From Microbacteriaceae bacterium (GTDB lineage Bacteria; Actinomycetota; Actinomycetes; Actinomycetales; Microbacteriaceae): a stretch of DNA of 64,000 nucleotides. Location of the stretch: the NCBI GenBank assembly GCA_027487865.1, contig JAIYCT010000003.1:248001-312000 (forward strand). The letters are read 5' to 3'. Below are positions 62,730 to 64,000 of this stretch, one piece after another; positions within the stretch are counted from its first letter, which is position 1; every line of letters begins with the position of its first letter. The notes beneath the pieces were generated by a model that was not told the origin of the DNA, did not search any database, and was given only the letters and a program-made list of their open reading frames with translations. The position numbers and the translations under genes were made by a program.

Positions 62730-63839
62730 GTGAACTCTTCGAAAAGCACCAACCTTGAAAACTTCTTTGCCGTGATTCCCGCCGGTGGCGTAGGTTCCAG
62801 GCTTTGGCCACTCTCTAGAGCTAGCGCACCGAAGTTCCTGCACGATCTAACCGGTAGCGGTCAGACCCTGCTGCAGGACACCTGGGATCGACTTCAACCA
62901 ATCGCTGCGGGTAAGACGATGGTGGTAACTGGCAATGTGCACGCTCACGCTGTAGAGCAGCAGCTTCCGGAGCTTGATGAGAAGAACCTAATTCTGGAGC
63001 CATCGCCACGCGATTCAACCGCTGCGATTGCACTTGCGGCAGCGGTCTTGGCGCTACGTCAGCCAAATGTGATTATTGGTTCCTTTGCTGCCGATCATGT
63101 GATTTTGGATCAGGATGAGTTTCACAAGAGCGTCATAGAGGCCGTGGATGTCGCTGCCACCGGAAAGATTGTGACGATTGGCCTTAGGCCAACCGAGCCA
63201 TCGGTTGGATTCGGCTACATTCAAAAAGGCGAGCGACTAGATAGCCCAACCGCATGCGCAGTTTTGAAGTTTGTAGAAAAGCCAAGCATCAAGGTCGCGA
63301 AGCAGTATGTGGACTCTGGAGACTACTTCTGGAACGCCGGCATGTTTATCGCCCCAGCCAAGTTGCTGCTTGAGGTTCTCGCTAAAACCGAACCCGAACT
63401 TCACGCCGGCATTGTGGAAATCGCAAAGGCATGGGACACCCCGGCACGCGAATCGGTTATGAAGAGTCAGTGGCCAAAGCTCAAGAGAATTGCAATCGAT
63501 TACGCGATTGCAGAGCCTGCTGCCGAGCAGGGTTTGGTGGCGGTCATTCCGGCCGAATTTGAATGGCATGACGTCGGTGACTTTGCAGCTATTGCGGAGC
63601 TGCAGTCCCAAGGTAAAAAGGGCAACCTTGCAGTCCTGGGTTCTGCGAAGGTGCTATCCGACTCATCCTCTGGAATTTTGGTGTCGGACACCAACCGCCT
63701 GATCGCACTTATTGGCCTGGAAGATGTGATCGTGGTGGACACCCCAGACGCCCTGTTGATTACCACCAAGGAACACGCTCAAAAGGTTAAGTCGCTAGTT
63801 GATGTCCTAAAACAAACCGGACATTCGGAGCTTTTATAA
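62730..63839 (+). CDS. manC: Mannose-1-phosphate guanylyltransferase
   Basis: FFAVIPAGGVGSRLWPLSRASAPKFLHDL; EPSPRDSTAAIALAAAVL; FVEKPSIKVAKQYVDSGDYFWNAGMFI. GTG start. Confidence 0.93.
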   Translation: MNSSKSTNLENFFAVIPAGGVGSRLWPLSRASAPKFLHDLTGSGQTLLQDTWDRLQPIAAGKTMVVTGNVHAHAVEQQLPELDEKNLILEPSPRDSTAAIALAAAVLALRQPNVIIGSFAADHVILDQDEFHKSVIEAVDVAATGKIVTIGLRPTEPSVGFGYIQKGERLDSPTACAVLKFVEKPSIKVAKQYVDSGDYFWNAGMFIAPAKLLLEVLAKTEPELHAGIVEIAKAWDTPARESVMKSQWPKLKRIAIDYAIAEPAAEQGLVAVIPAEFEWHDVGDFAAIAELQSQGKKGNLAVLGSAKVLSDSSSGILVSDTNRLIALIGLEDVIVVDTPDALLITTKEHAQKVKSLVDVLKQTGHSELL

Positions 63840-63863
63840 CAGTTCTTGCACAGCCTTTAAACT

Positions 63864-63878
63864 TGACCGTTGCGGTCA
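63864..63878. promoter_or_regulatory. Short palindrome upstream of the right-edge gene (candidate operator)
   Basis: TGACC-GTTGC-GGTCA, exact 5-bp arms with 5-nt spacer. Confidence 0.3.
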
Positions 63879-63953
63879 TGTTGCTCTTGAAAACCTCTGT
63901 AGAGTGTTGGGAAAAGGTGCCTAATGGCACACATTTCCAATCAGGAGGAAACC

Positions 63954-64000
63954 TTGAAACTAAAGAATGCATCCGCAGCATTCGCACTACTAGGCGTATC
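63954..64000 (+). CDS. 5' end of a secreted or lipoprotein gene (partial; possibly BMP-family substrate-binding lipoprotein)
   Basis: TTG at 63954 preceded by aggaggaaacc SD; translates to MKLKNASAAFALLGV (start of a signal peptide). The BMP suggestion rests only on remembered synteny beside sdh in related actinobacteria. Confidence 0.55.
   Translation, partial: MKLKNASAAFALLGV

Overview
The window is a compact, almost gap-free chromosomal segment from a small-genome, moderate-GC actinobacterium. Its gene order and protein families look like Microbacteriaceae (Luna/Rhodoluna/Aquiluna-like), which is an inference. It is overwhelmingly core metabolism and housekeeping: rplQ tail-truA-rplM-rpsI-glmM; coaA; glmS-acpS-alr-tsaE-tsaB-(rimI::tsaD); groES with CIRCE; a liv ABC importer; guaB-guaB3-SURF1-ptsHI-DUF3817-guaA; pcrA; sucCD; purN-purH; a heterodimeric ABC exporter; GH13 amylase; icd; purU, glyA, folD; kynA/kynU; a riboflavin operon behind an FMN riboswitch; trpS; xthA; sdhCDAB; manC; and the start of a secreted or lipoprotein gene. 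I found no tRNA, rRNA, CRISPR, transposase, prophage or obvious genomic island, and no convincing large undescribed system. The best second-look items are: (i) a single-ORF RimI-TsaD fusion; (ii) a LivH permease with a signal peptide and an extracytoplasmic N-terminal domain; (iii) an orphan NPPF-type adenine methyltransferase-like gene; (iv) two mutually exclusive hairpins in the rplM leader; (v) a terminator-like hairpin overlapping the start of truA; (vi) a lipoprotein Streptomyces/animal-type alpha-amylase; (vii) a kynurenine branch embedded in one-carbon genes; (viii) ptsHI placed inside the guaB-guaA neighbourhood.
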